Origin: Mycobacterium sp. IS-3022
Lineage (GTDB): Bacteria; Actinomycetota; Actinomycetes; Mycobacteriales; Mycobacteriaceae
DNA length: 64,000 nucleotides
Direction: 5' to 3'
Assembly: GCF_001500065.1 (NCBI RefSeq)
Contig: NZ_LQIN01000045.1
Location: 1 to 64,000, forward strand
This document shows, in pieces, positions 7,538 through 17,400 of the stretch. The position numbers were made by a program, and so were the translations under genes. Positions within the stretch are counted from its first letter, which is position 1. Each line of letters starts with the position of its first letter. A model generated the notes under the pieces. It was not told where the DNA came from. It did no database searches and saw only the letters and a program-made list of their open reading frames with translations.

Positions 7538-8677
7538 CTACTTCGCGAACTCGGACCGCCCGCGTGCCGCGAGGTTCTCCGCCACTTCCTGTTCCCACAC
7601 CCCCATTGCCTGGGTGGTGTCGACTTCGAGTTCGAAGCGGTCGGTCATGTCGGAGGTGACGTCGGCGAGGTCGACGTAGAACTGCTCGTACCACCGCCGA
7701 TGCTGGTAGACGGCGCCATCCTCTTCCGTCAGCAGCGGGTTGTCGATCCGTGTCTTGTTCTTCCAGATTTCGACGTCCTCGAGGAAACCCTCACCGAAGG
7801 ACCGGTTCATCGCCGCCGCGAGCTTGGTGGCCTTGTCCGGGGGCAGACCGGGCATCTGCTGTACGGCGACACCCCATTGCAGCACAAACGAATTGTGGGT
7901 GACCGGATAGTGGCAGTTGATCAGCGCGACCTCGACGGTGAAGCCGGGACCGAGATCGTTGTGCAGCCAATTGATCATGTAAGCAGGGCCGAAATACGTG
8001 GCCTCGGAACGCAGATACGTGCCGTCCCAGAGCTTTTCAGGATTGGGAGTGGAATCCGGACGCGGTTTGGATTCCATGTACTGGCTCGCCATGTGACCCT
8101 CGATCACATTTTTGAAGTACGTCGGGTAGGCGTGATGGATGTAGAAGAAGTGAGCCATGTCGACGTTGTTGTCGACGATCTCGCGGCAGTGCGAACCCTC
8201 GATCAGGATCGAGTTCCATTGCCAGGGCGACCAGATGCCGTCGCTGTATCCCTCGATCTCCGGCGGAGTCAGTTCCTGCGGCGGCGAGGAGCCTTCCGGG
8301 TCGTGCCACACCAGCAGCTGGCCGTTGACCTCGCAGGTGGGCCACTTGCGGGTTCGGGCCAGCCGCGGTACCCGGCGCGCATAGGGCACGTCGACGCAGC
8401 GACCGGTCGAGCCCTGCCACCGCCAATCGTGAAAGGGGCACGCCAGATTGTCCGCTTTGATGGACCCGCGGGAAAGGTCAGCCCCCATGTGCCGGCAGTA
8501 GCCGTCGAGGATGTACAGCTCGCCGGTCGAGTCCCCGTACACCACGAGTTTGGAGCCGAACGCCTCGACGCCGTGGGGTTGCCCGTCACGGAACGAGTCA
8601 GCCAGACCGAGACAATGCCAGCCACGGGCGAACCGCGTCATCGGTGCGCCGGTGTCGATCTCGCGAATGTCACTCAT
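7538..8677 (-). CDS. Rieske oxygenase, KshA-like (3-ketosteroid 9-alpha-hydroxylase oxygenase)
   Basis: A 379-residue Rieske non-haem iron oxygenase. Rieske ligands are C61-x-H63 and C80-x2-H83; the mononuclear iron motif is D173, H176 and H181 (V-D-M-A-H-F-F-Y-I-H). The sequence C-P-F-H-D-W-R-W and the overall length match KshA, which with reductase KshB opens steroid ring B. The ATG at 8677 (M-S-D-I-R-E-I-D) is preferred; a longer start at 8710 reaches further into the upstream gene. It overlaps the KstD-like gene by 8 bases. It is probably a KshA paralogue acting on a steroid-like substrate; no reductase gene is adjacent. Confidence 0.85.
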   Translation of the reverse strand: MSDIREIDTGAPMTRFARGWHCLGLADSFRDGQPHGVEAFGSKLVVYGDSTGELYILDGYCRHMGADLSRGSIKADNLACPFHDWRWQGSTGRCVDVPYARRVPRLARTRKWPTCEVNGQLLVWHDPEGSSPPQELTPPEIEGYSDGIWSPWQWNSILIEGSHCREIVDNNVDMAHFFYIHHAYPTYFKNVIEGHMASQYMESKPRPDSTPNPEKLWDGTYLRSEATYFGPAYMINWLHNDLGPGFTVEVALINCHYPVTHNSFVLQWGVAVQQMPGLPPDKATKLAAAMNRSFGEGFLEDVEIWKNKTRIDNPLLTEEDGAVYQHRRWYEQFYVDLADVTSDMTDRFELEVDTTQAMGVWEQEVAENLAARGRSEFAK

Positions 8678-10253
8678 CGGCTGTTGATTCCTTACGCGAG
8701 CGCTCGTCATGGTCCCTGCCTAACATGTCTTTGACCGCCAGGTGGCTGAACAGCATGCTGGTGCCGATCGGATTGCCGCCGCCCGGATAGGCCGTGCCGC
8801 TCGGTGCTGCCATCGTGTTGCCGGCCGCATACAGACCAAGGATCGGGTGGCCGGAGGTGTCGAGGACCCGCGCCGCGGTGTCGGTGCGCAGACCACCCTT
8901 CGTGCCGAGATCGGAGATGCCGAACATGGCGGCGTGAAACGGCGCCTTTTCGATCGCGACGAGTGGTGAGCCACCGCCGAAGAAGGCGCGGTCGTACGCT
9001 TCGTCGCCCCGGCCGAAGTCCCCGTCGGTGCCGTCGGCGACGAATTCGTTGAACCGCGCGACCGTTGCCACCAGATTCTCGGCGGGCACTGCGATCTTGT
9101 CGGCGAGCTCCTCGAGCGTGCCGGCGGTGTGCCAGAGCCCCGCCTCGACATACTGTGCCGGCTCCACCATCGACACGTTGGTGGCCTTGACCGGCGGTAT
9201 CTCACCGTCCCTGTCGTCGTAGATCATCCAGTACGGCAACGTGATCGAGCCATCGGTCAATTGGGCGAGGATGTCGCGGCCGATCCTGTCGTACGGCGCG
9301 GACTCGTTGACGAACCGTCGGCCGTCCTGGTTGACGAAGATGCCGCCGGTGAACCACAGCGCAAACGCCGAACGCCCGTCCGGATGCGTCATTCCCGGCG
9401 ACCACCACGCCTGGTCCATCAGGTCGATATCCGCGCCGACCGCAACGGCCGCCTGCAACGCTTGGCCACGATTTCCCCAGGGCCCCATCGTGTCTCGGGC
9501 TGCGCCGGGTACGCCGTAACGGCGACGGAGTTCCTCGTTGCCCTCGAACCCGCCGGCGGCCAGCAGCACGCCACGCCGCGCGCGAATGGCCCTGCGTTGC
9601 CCCTCCGTCTCGACGATCGCGCCGACAACTCGGCCGTCCTCGAGCACCAACTCGACCAGCGCGGTGTTGCGTCGCAGCGCTGCGTGTGAATATCGGCCGA
9701 TGGCCTTGAGGAAGCGGGCAATCAGAGCGCGACCGCCGATGAAGTAGTCGTCGGGCTGCGGCGTGCCGAGACGATCGGCGTCGAGCGGGCCGCGGACCAG
9801 CTCACGCAGTTCCGGTGCCTTGGAAACGGCCAACGGCCGTGCGGTGATATGCCGTTGGCCGTCGAGGCGGGCCTTGGGCGCCTTGCCGAAATAGTCCGGC
9901 CACGGCAGGACCTCGAATTGCAGACGAGAGTCGTGTTCGAGGTATTCGATCAGCGGGGCGCCGCCGCGGACGTAGGTCTCCTGAAGTTCATACGGCGTGC
10001 GGTCGCCGACCACCGCGTGGTAGTACTCGAGCGCGTCCTCGATCGTGTCGTCGGTACCGGCGCGCACCAGAACCGGATTGCACGGGAACCACACCCCGCC
10101 ACCGCCGGAATATGCTGTTGTGCCGCCGAATTGGTCGGTCGCTTCGACCAGGATGACGTCGAGTCCCTCGCGCGCCGCAGTGTACGCGCCGGTGACACCG
10201 CCGCCACCCGATCCGGCGACCAGTACGTCGCATTCCTCGTCCCAGCCACTCAT
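8670..10253 (-). CDS. FAD-dependent 3-ketosteroid dehydrogenase-like protein (KstD family)
   Basis: A 527-residue flavoprotein of the fumarate reductase/KstD family. It starts with the dinucleotide-binding motif G-S-G-G-G-G and the acid at V-E-A-T-D. It also shows G-G-T-T-A-Y-S-G-G-G and a C-terminal Y-P-G-G-G-N-P-I-G, which aligns with the Y-P-G-x-G-x-x-I-G region carrying a catalytic tyrosine in KstD. KstD enzymes introduce the delta-1 double bond in 3-ketosteroids. The ATG at 10253 forms a 4-base ATGA overlap with the ligase gene; the longer start in the frame is rejected. Substrate is inferred from the neighbouring Rieske oxygenase. Confidence 0.85.
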   Translation of the reverse strand: MSGWDEECDVLVAGSGGGGVTGAYTAAREGLDVILVEATDQFGGTTAYSGGGGVWFPCNPVLVRAGTDDTIEDALEYYHAVVGDRTPYELQETYVRGGAPLIEYLEHDSRLQFEVLPWPDYFGKAPKARLDGQRHITARPLAVSKAPELRELVRGPLDADRLGTPQPDDYFIGGRALIARFLKAIGRYSHAALRRNTALVELVLEDGRVVGAIVETEGQRRAIRARRGVLLAAGGFEGNEELRRRYGVPGAARDTMGPWGNRGQALQAAVAVGADIDLMDQAWWSPGMTHPDGRSAFALWFTGGIFVNQDGRRFVNESAPYDRIGRDILAQLTDGSITLPYWMIYDDRDGEIPPVKATNVSMVEPAQYVEAGLWHTAGTLEELADKIAVPAENLVATVARFNEFVADGTDGDFGRGDEAYDRAFFGGGSPLVAIEKAPFHAAMFGISDLGTKGGLRTDTAARVLDTSGHPILGLYAAGNTMAAPSGTAYPGGGNPIGTSMLFSHLAVKDMLGRDHDERSRKESTADE

Positions 10254-11920
10254 GCGTATTGTTTCCGCCCGTGAAGTTCGAATTCGGCGTCCAGTGACTG
10301 CTTTTCGTCGTCGTTCATGCGGTGGTACACGGGCGCGCCTCGGCCGGACCACCGGTAGACCGGCTCGTCGGTGTGCCATCGCTGTCGTTGCAGTTCGCGT
10401 TTGAGCACCTTGTTGGAGCCGGTGACGGGCAGTCGGGTCGACAGCCTCAGAAACCGCGGGACGCCCTTACTTCCGAGGTCCTGTTGGTTCACCAGATAGG
10501 CGGTGAACTCCTCGATGTCGAAGGCGTCCGGATCGGCCACCTCGATCGCGGCCATCACCTGATCGCCCGAGCGTGGATCCGGCACCGCGAACACCCCCGC
10601 GGCGACCACCCGGGGATGACGTCGCAGCACCCGTTCGATCGTCAAGGCCGAGGTGTTCTCGCCGTCGACCCGGATCCAGTCGCCACGCCTACCGGCGAAA
10701 TAGATGAAGCCGGCGTCGTCGAGGTAGCCGAGGTCTCCGCTCCAGTACCAGCCGTTGCGGATCCGTTCGGCGTTGGCCTCGTCGTTGCGGTAATAGCCCT
10801 CGAAACTGCGGGTGCCGAATTTGTCGACGATCTCGCCGACCGCCTCGTCCGGATTGCGTACGCGACCGTAGTCGTCGAGAACCGCTCGCGCACAATCTTC
10901 TAGCGTGTCCGGGTGCACCACCGCGACGCCGGCGTGCAACGGGCGGCCGAGCGCTCCAGCGGGGGCTTGCGGATCAGGCGCGACGACCGCGCCACCCTCG
11001 CTGGACCCGTAACCCTCGAACAGTTCGGCGCCGAACCTGCGGCGGAACTCGGCCCGGTCGTCAGGTGAAGCCTCCGTGCCGAAGCCCCGCAGCAACGGGT
11101 TGTCGGCATCGTCGGGTCGCTCCGGGGTGGCCATCAGATAGGCCAGCGCCTTGCCGACATAGGTGAAGAACGTCGCACCGAAATACCGTACGTCCGGCAG
11201 GAATCCGGATGCCGAGAACGACGATGTGAGGCACACCGTGGCACCGTTGGCCAGCGCCGGGGCCCACAGCGCCATGATCGCGTTGCCGTGGAACAACGGC
11301 ATGCAGCAGTACTCGACGTCGGCTCGCGAATGCCCGAATTTCTCGGTGGCGGCGTAGGCGATACGGGCCAGCCTGCCTTGACTGCATTTGACCGCCTTGG
11401 ATGCGCCCGTCGTGCCGGAGGTGAAAAGGAGCAGCAGCAGTGAGTCCTCGTCCACACCGCCGGTGACACGGGGCTCGACCCGATGCGCGTCGACAGCTCT
11501 GCCGTAGCCCGGATCGTCGATCACGAGGAATCGATCCGCGGCCAAGCCGAGCTCCAGCTCGCGCAACCGATCGAACCCCGCGGTGTCGGTGACGATCAAT
11601 TGGCAATCGGCATGGCGGATTTCGGCTGCCAGCTCGGCCGCGCCCCGAGTGGGGTTGATGCCGACCACCGTCGCTCCGACCAGGGCGGCGCCGCCCAGCC
11701 AGAACACGAAATCCGGGACATTGTCCAGCAGTACCCCGATGTGAAACGGGCCGTCGCACCGCATCGCCTGGGCCAGCGCACCGCGCGCCGCGGATTCACG
11801 CACAACCTCATCCCAGGACCAATCCCGTTGACGGGTGCGCAGACCGAGATGCTCGTCACCGAGGCGATCGAGCAGCAGGTCCGCGATGGAGTGGTGTCGT
11901 GACGAGACGTCGGAACACAT
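10250..11920 (-). CDS. Acyl-CoA synthetase, FadD17-like
   Basis: A 556-residue ANL-superfamily ligase. The AMP-binding P-loop is L-L-F-T-S-G-T-T-G-A-S-K-A-V-K, the A5 region is G-Y-G-S-S-E-G-G, A7 is W-Y-W-S-G-D-L-G-Y, and the C-terminal lysine motif is G-S-N-K-V-L-K-R. It resembles mycobacterial FadD17/FadD19-type enzymes that activate steroid side-chain acids. The ATG at 11920, 1 base after the SnoaL-like stop, is preferred over a TTG at 11941 that would overlap that gene. It is part of the steroid-like operon. Confidence 0.85.
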   Translation of the reverse strand: MCSDVSSRHHSIADLLLDRLGDEHLGLRTRQRDWSWDEVVRESAARGALAQAMRCDGPFHIGVLLDNVPDFVFWLGGAALVGATVVGINPTRGAAELAAEIRHADCQLIVTDTAGFDRLRELELGLAADRFLVIDDPGYGRAVDAHRVEPRVTGGVDEDSLLLLLFTSGTTGASKAVKCSQGRLARIAYAATEKFGHSRADVEYCCMPLFHGNAIMALWAPALANGATVCLTSSFSASGFLPDVRYFGATFFTYVGKALAYLMATPERPDDADNPLLRGFGTEASPDDRAEFRRRFGAELFEGYGSSEGGAVVAPDPQAPAGALGRPLHAGVAVVHPDTLEDCARAVLDDYGRVRNPDEAVGEIVDKFGTRSFEGYYRNDEANAERIRNGWYWSGDLGYLDDAGFIYFAGRRGDWIRVDGENTSALTIERVLRRHPRVVAAGVFAVPDPRSGDQVMAAIEVADPDAFDIEEFTAYLVNQQDLGSKGVPRFLRLSTRLPVTGSNKVLKRELQRQRWHTDEPVYRWSGRGAPVYHRMNDDEKQSLDAEFELHGRKQYA

Positions 11921-11921
11921 T

Positions 11922-12473
11922 TCAGGCGGACGGATGGACAAGGTCCAGGTAGGCCTGCGGCAGTTCCTCGCGCGACAGTTTGGTAATGCTGACCACCCCG
12001 GGATTGTAGGAGTCCTCGCCGAGGATCTTCCCGTTCTCGTCGATCGGCCACAGCAGCAACTGCCGGAACACGATGAGGTAGTCGGCGTCGACGTCGTCGA
12101 CGGGAATGCCGATGCGTTGGGCTTCTGCGCCGGGGTAGATCTGTTTGAGCAGACCCTCGGTCACAAGGCAGTGGTCATCGACGACGAGCCGCTGCACCTC
12201 GAACTCGAGAATGTTTGTTCGGGTGGCCAGGAAGTCGGTGTAGTAGGTCTTCACACCCGCGGTGGTCTTGGGCCCGAAGTCGCCTTCGGCGCCCCAGAAG
12301 TGGTAGTCCGGATGCGGGGCCAGCGTCGCCATCAAGCGAGCCATATCCGGGGCGGCTTCGGCTTTCATGTGCTCGATCACGGCGTTCAGCACGACTCGGT
12401 GCCGCTCACTGGTGGTGTCGGCCAGACGCTTTTCCAGCGGTTCCCAGGTTCGGGTGGGATCGATAACTGCCAT
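11922..12473 (-). CDS. SnoaL/NTF2-like protein
   Basis: A 183-residue protein of the cystatin-like alpha+beta barrel (SnoaL/NTF2) superfamily. It has an N-terminal helical pair (R-H-R-V-V-L-N-A-V-I-E-H-M-K-A-E), P-D-Y-H-F-W-G-A and a beta-rich second half. Such proteins act as isomerases, hydratases or lyases in steroid and polyketide pathways; the activity here is not assignable. The ATG at 12473 is chosen because the longer frame is antisense or out of frame with the PucR gene. It begins the catabolic part of the operon, 49 bases after the regulator gene. Confidence 0.78.
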   Translation of the reverse strand: MAVIDPTRTWEPLEKRLADTTSERHRVVLNAVIEHMKAEAAPDMARLMATLAPHPDYHFWGAEGDFGPKTTAGVKTYYTDFLATRTNILEFEVQRLVVDDHCLVTEGLLKQIYPGAEAQRIGIPVDDVDADYLIVFRQLLLWPIDENGKILGEDSYNPGVVSITKLSREELPQAYLDLVHPSA

Positions 12474-12522
12474 GTGGTCATCATCACGGAGCCGCCGCGT
12501 CCAGTCACCCGCCGTCCGTCGA

Positions 12523-13677
12523 TCAAATCCGTTGATACACCCGACATGTGTCGGGCTCGAGCAACTCCTCCGACGACAGGGCAATACGGCGCACCATGAG
12601 CACCAGCGTGGCCAGGAACCGGTCCATCGGATCATCGAGATCCCAGCCCATCGTGCGCGCCACCTGAGCGAGGCGAGCCGCGACGGTGCTGTGGTGCACG
12701 TGCAACTCCGCGGCCGTTCGGCGCAGCGAGCCGAACACAAGGAACGCCTCGACGGTCTGCACCGCGAGCGCACCCGTCGGCGTCGCCGCGATCTCGTCGA
12801 TGCGGGCCATCTCCCGGTTGCCCCGCACCCGATCGAGCGGCAGGTCGGCCAACAGCTCCAGCAAGCTGAGCCGTTCGTAAGCGATGGCCCGCCTGCCGTA
12901 GCCGGTCGATGAGGCGAAGCGCAACGCGCGCATGGCTTGATGCCAGGACGTCGGCGCGGCGAGCACGCTCCCACTGGAGCCGATTCCGACCCATGGTCCG
13001 CGGTCGGAGTTTACGCGTCGTGGCGGCGGAAACGCGTCGACGATCGCCCGCTCGAGCCCGTCGGAGAGCGCTCGGGTATCGCCGGCGTGCTGGCACAACA
13101 CCGCCGTGGCGTTGCCGATCGCGACCGTGCGCACCGCCACATCGGCGAGTTCGCGGGTGATGATCTGCAGTGCATCGGACGGTGATTGCGCGGAAACGGC
13201 GAGGACGCGAACCTTGCGGGTTTCGTCAAGCCCGAGTAGGCGAATGGCCCGTGCCCGGTCCTCTCGATGTTCCTTTTCCGAAAGTACGACCTCCAGCAGT
13301 GCCGGGTCACCGAGTTGCGGTGTGACCGAGCTACGTGTCAGAACCCTTCGCAGCGAGTGGCTCACGCGGTCGATGAGCACCGGGTCCAGCTCCGAAGGGC
13401 CGCCCCCACGCTCGACCCACACGACCGGTTCGTCGTCAACCGACGGCGCCGCCGGGACGCTTCCTGTGGTGTCCAGCTCACCCACCGAGTCATAGCGGAC
13501 GACGACGCCGGATGCCCACCGCGCACCGACCGGGCATTCGGCCAGCAATGCGGCCGACCGCACAACGGTGTCCGCGCTTGCCGCTGACTCGTCGAGCTCG
13601 TCGAAGTAGGCAATGATCCGCAACACCGACGCGGGGTCGGATCCCAGCTCCGACATCCGAACCGGGCGGCGGCTCAT
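12523..13677 (-). CDS. PucR/CdaR-family transcriptional regulator
   Basis: A 384-residue regulator. The C-terminal helix-turn-helix (L-R-R-T-A-A-E-L-H-V-H-H-S-T-V-A-A-R-L, near 320-345) is the HTH_30 domain of the PucR/CdaR family, preceded by a GGDEF-like degenerate middle region. These proteins usually activate adjacent catabolic operons in response to a pathway metabolite. It is the first gene of the co-directional catabolic set (SnoaL-like, FadD, KstD-like, KshA-like), so it is the likely local regulator. It is divergent from the lipoprotein gene. Confidence 0.85.
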   Translation of the reverse strand: MSRRPVRMSELGSDPASVLRIIAYFDELDESAASADTVVRSAALLAECPVGARWASGVVVRYDSVGELDTTGSVPAAPSVDDEPVVWVERGGGPSELDPVLIDRVSHSLRRVLTRSSVTPQLGDPALLEVVLSEKEHREDRARAIRLLGLDETRKVRVLAVSAQSPSDALQIITRELADVAVRTVAIGNATAVLCQHAGDTRALSDGLERAIVDAFPPPRRVNSDRGPWVGIGSSGSVLAAPTSWHQAMRALRFASSTGYGRRAIAYERLSLLELLADLPLDRVRGNREMARIDEIAATPTGALAVQTVEAFLVFGSLRRTAAELHVHHSTVAARLAQVARTMGWDLDDPMDRFLATLVLMVRRIALSSEELLEPDTCRVYQRI

Positions 13678-13769
13678 GCCGCCAGCTTAAGCCGTCGGCT
13701 GGGTTGACGTTTCACCATCGAGTGGCCGGTCAACTCGGATGTGACAGTGGGTCAGGAAGGGGCCGGGTC

Positions 13770-14405
13770 ATGGTCGATGGACATTTCACGTCAAAGTGCC
13801 GATACGTCGCAGCGCCCGCGTTGCTCGGGGTGTTGGTTGTGGCATTAAGCGGATGCGCCGGCGGTAGCGACGAGGACGCAGGTTCGGCGGGGACGACCTC
13901 CGCGCCGGAAACGAGATCTGCTGCGCCCGCCGTGACATCGTCCGCGCCGGCCACGGCTGCTCCGGCAAACACCGGCATCGACGCGCTGCGCCGGGCCGGA
14001 AGCACTGCGACCGCAGCCGTGCCCGACAGCACGCTGATCTCCATCGAGACCGAGCGGGATGGCCGGTGGGAAGTCCAGGTCGTCACTGCCGATGGCACCG
14101 AGCACGAGATGGATATCTCCAACGACGGCGCCACGGTGACGATGGGGCCGACGGCCAAAACCGAGGACGAAGCCGACAAGGCCAAGCACCGCGATCGGGT
14201 GCAGGCCGCTCAGGTGGACTACCAGGCAGCGGCGGACAAGATCCTCGCCGAGGTGGCCAACGGCACCATCACCGAACTCAACCTCGATGGCAACAACGGA
14301 AAGACGGTCTGGGAAGCCGATGTCATCGACGATTCTCAGGCCAAGCACGAAGTCACCATCGACGCCGGTTCCGGGCAAGTGCTGCAGAACACGACGGGAC
14401 GCTGA
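13770..14405 (+). CDS. Secreted lipoprotein with PepSY-like repeats
   Basis: A 211-residue lipoprotein. A basic N-terminus and hydrophobic stretch lead to the lipobox L-S-G-C, with the modified cysteine at residue 29, then a Ser/Ala/Pro/Thr-rich linker. Two PepSY-like modules follow (I-E-T-E-R-D-G-R-W-E-V-Q-V and N-G-K-T-V-W-E-A-D-V-I), separated by a charged helix. PepSY modules are thought to bind or inhibit proteases or to act as periplasmic ligands. The ATG at 13770 follows AGGAAGG. It is absent, as far as I recall, from the equivalent M. tuberculosis locus. Confidence 0.82.
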   Translation: MVDGHFTSKCRYVAAPALLGVLVVALSGCAGGSDEDAGSAGTTSAPETRSAAPAVTSSAPATAAPANTGIDALRRAGSTATAAVPDSTLISIETERDGRWEVQVVTADGTEHEMDISNDGATVTMGPTAKTEDEADKAKHRDRVQAAQVDYQAAADKILAEVANGTITELNLDGNNGKTVWEADVIDDSQAKHEVTIDAGSGQVLQNTTGR

Positions 14406-14447
14406 ACATCGCCTGCGAGACGGCGGGGCGGCCTGGCGCGTCGGGAG

Positions 14448-17400
14448 TTAGCGGAAGTCGCGGGACTTCGAGCCGATGGCCAAGGTGAGCTTGCCCATCC
14501 GCTCGGCGACGACGGTGACCGCGCCGGTCGCGTTCTGCACCTGACCGCGAATCAACAATGCCGCGGCCGTCTGCGCCAACTTGCGGTGCCGCGCCCACAC
14601 GCCGCGCGAGCAGATGATGTTGACCATCCCGGTTTCGTCCTCGAGGTTGAGGAACGTGACGCCCTGGGCGGTCGCGGGCCGCTGGCGGTGCGTGACGGCC
14701 CCGGCCACCAGCACCCGGGAGCCGTCGGGCACGTCGAGCAGCTTGCCCGCCGGTATCACCCCCATGGTGTCGAGGTCCTCGCGTAGGAACTGCGTGGGAT
14801 AGCTGTCGGAAGAGACACCGGTCGCCCAGACGTCCGCGGCGGCCAACTCGAGGTCGGTCATACCCGGCAGTGCGGGAATGTGTGACGACGCGCCCACCCC
14901 GGGCAGCCGGTCGGGCCGCTGGGTGGCGGCGGCCCCCGCCGCCCACAGTCCTTCGCGCCTGGTGATGTCGAAGCAACCCAGCGCTCCCGCGGTGGCCAAC
15001 GCCTCGGTCTGCGGCACCGACAGTTGCACCCGGCGGGTCAGGTCCAACAGGGAGGCGAACGGGCCGTTGGCTTTTCGTTCGTCGACCATGCGCTCGGCCA
15101 GCTCGTCACCGATGTGGCGGACATTGCCCAGACCCAATCGGACGGCGTTCCCTGCGTCTTCGAGGGTGGCGTGCGCCAGGCTGGCGTTGACGTCCGGGCC
15201 TCGGACGACGACGCCGTGTCTGCGAGCGTCGGCCACCAGCGACTGCGGGGAATAGAAGCCCATCGGTTGCGCACGCAGCAGCGCGGCGCAGAATGCGGCG
15301 GGATGGTGCAGCTTGAACCACGACGAGTAGAACACCAGCGACGCGAAACTCAGCGAATGACTTTCCGGGAAGCCGAAGTTCGCGAACGCTTCCAGCTTCT
15401 CGTAGATTCGGTCGGCCACCTCGCCGGTGATGCCGTGCCGCTGACGCATACCGTCATAGAACCTGCCGCGAAGCCGGCGCATCCGCTCGGTCGACCGTTT
15501 GGACCCCATCGCCCGGCGCAGTTGGTCGGCCTCGGCGGCGGAGAAACCCGCGCAGTCCACCGCGAGCTGCATGAGCTGCTCCTGGAACAGCGGTACCCCC
15601 AAGGTCTTGTGCAACGCCGGCGCCATCGACGGATGTTCATAGGTGACGGGCTCTTCCCCGTTGCGCCGCTTGATGTACGGATGCACCGATCCGCCCTGAA
15701 TCGGGCCGGGCCGGATCAGCGCCACCTCGACGACCAGGTCGTAGAACACGCGGGGTTTGAGCCGCGGCAGGGTGGCCATCTGTGCGCGCGACTCCACCTG
15801 GAACACCCCGACGGAGTCGGCTTTTTGCAGCATCTCGTACACGGCGGGCTCGGACAGGTCCAGCTGGGCCAGGTCGACGTCGATACCCTTGTGCTCGCGC
15901 ACCAGGTCGATGCAGTAGTGCAGCGCCGAGAGCATGCCCAGACCGAGCATGTCGAACTTCACCAAACCGATTGCCGCACAGTCGTCTTTGTCCCACTGCA
16001 GCACGCTGCGGTTCTCCATCCGCGCCCATTCCACCGGGCACACGTCGGCGATGGGCCGGTCGCAGATCACCATGCCGCCGGAGTGAATGCCCATGTGCCG
16101 CGGCAAGTTGGAGATCTCCTTGGCCAGCTCGATCACCGGCTCGGGGATGTCTTCGACATGCGGCGCCTCGGTGAGGTTGCCCCACTGCCCGAGCTGCTTG
16201 CTCCAGGCGTCCTGCTGGCCCTGCGAGAAACCCAGGGCGCGAGCCATGTCGCGCACCGCGCTGCGGCCCCGGTAAGTGATCACGTTGGCCACCTGGGCGG
16301 CATAGTCGCGGCCGTATCGGTCGTAGACGTATTGAATCGCCTTCTCCCGCAAGTCCGATTCGATGTCGATGTCGATGTCCGGGGGACCGTCGCGCGCCGG
16401 GGACAGGAACCGCTCGAACAACAACTCGTTGGCCACCGGGTCCACGTTGGTGACGCCGAGCGCGTAGCAGACCGCGGAGTTGGCCGCCGATCCCCTGCCC
16501 TGGGCCAGGATGCCGTTCTCCTTGCAGAACCGGGTGATGTCGTGAACCACCAGGAAATAACCCGGGAAGGTCAGTTGCTCGATGACTTTCAGCTCGTGCT
16601 CGATCTGCGCGTACGCCCGCGGCGCCCGCTCCGGGGGCCCGTACCGTCGGCGTGCACCCTCCATCACCAGATGCCGCAGCCAACTGTCCTCGGTGTGCCC
16701 GTCGGGGACGTCGAACGGCGGCAACTGGGGCGCGATCAACGAGAGCCCGAACGCGCACTGCTCGCCGAGGTCGGCCGCGGCGAGCACCACCTCGGGACGG
16801 TCGGCGAACAGTCGCGCCATCTCCGCGCCCGACCGCAGGTGCGAACCGCCGAGCGGGGCAAGGTAACCGGCCGCCTCGTCCATCGAGTGCCTGGCGCGGA
16901 TCGCCCCCATCGCCATGGCCAGCCGGCCCCGCGACGGCTCGGCGAAGTGTGCGGCGGTGGTCGCGACGACGTTCAGGCCGAAGCGCGGCGCGAGTCCGGC
17001 CAGAGCGGCATTGCGTTCGTCGTCACACGGATGCCCGTGGTGGGTGAGTTCGATGCTGACCCGGTCCCGGCCGAACCGGTCGACCAGGTCGGCCAGCGCG
17101 TCGGCGGCCGCGTCGGGACCACCGGCGCAAAGCGCTTGACGGACATGGCCTTTGCGGCAGCCGGTGAGGATATGCCAGTGCCCGCCCGCAGCCTCGGTCA
17201 ACGCGTCGTAGTCATAGCGCAGGACTCCCTTCGCGCCACCGGCCAGATGCGCCCTGGCGAGTTCGCGCGACAGCCGCCGGTAGCCTTCAGGGCCACGCGC
17301 CAGCACCAGCAGATGCGGCCCGGGCGGATCGGGATCTTCGGTGCGGTTACCCCCGCCGAGCGACAGTTCGGCGCCGAACACCGTCGACATTTCCAGTTCC

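Noticed and set aside
13703..13734. GTTGAC and GTCAAC inverted repeat between the PucR gene and the lipoprotein gene
   Set aside because: Half-sites are only 6 bp and 20 bases apart, and TTGAC-like strings are expected by chance near promoters. Not strong enough to call an operator.
7538..13769. KstR or KstR2 operators in the steroid-like operon
   Set aside because: I looked for TAGAAC/GTTCTA-type and AAGCAAG-type dyads in the intergenic gaps and found none.
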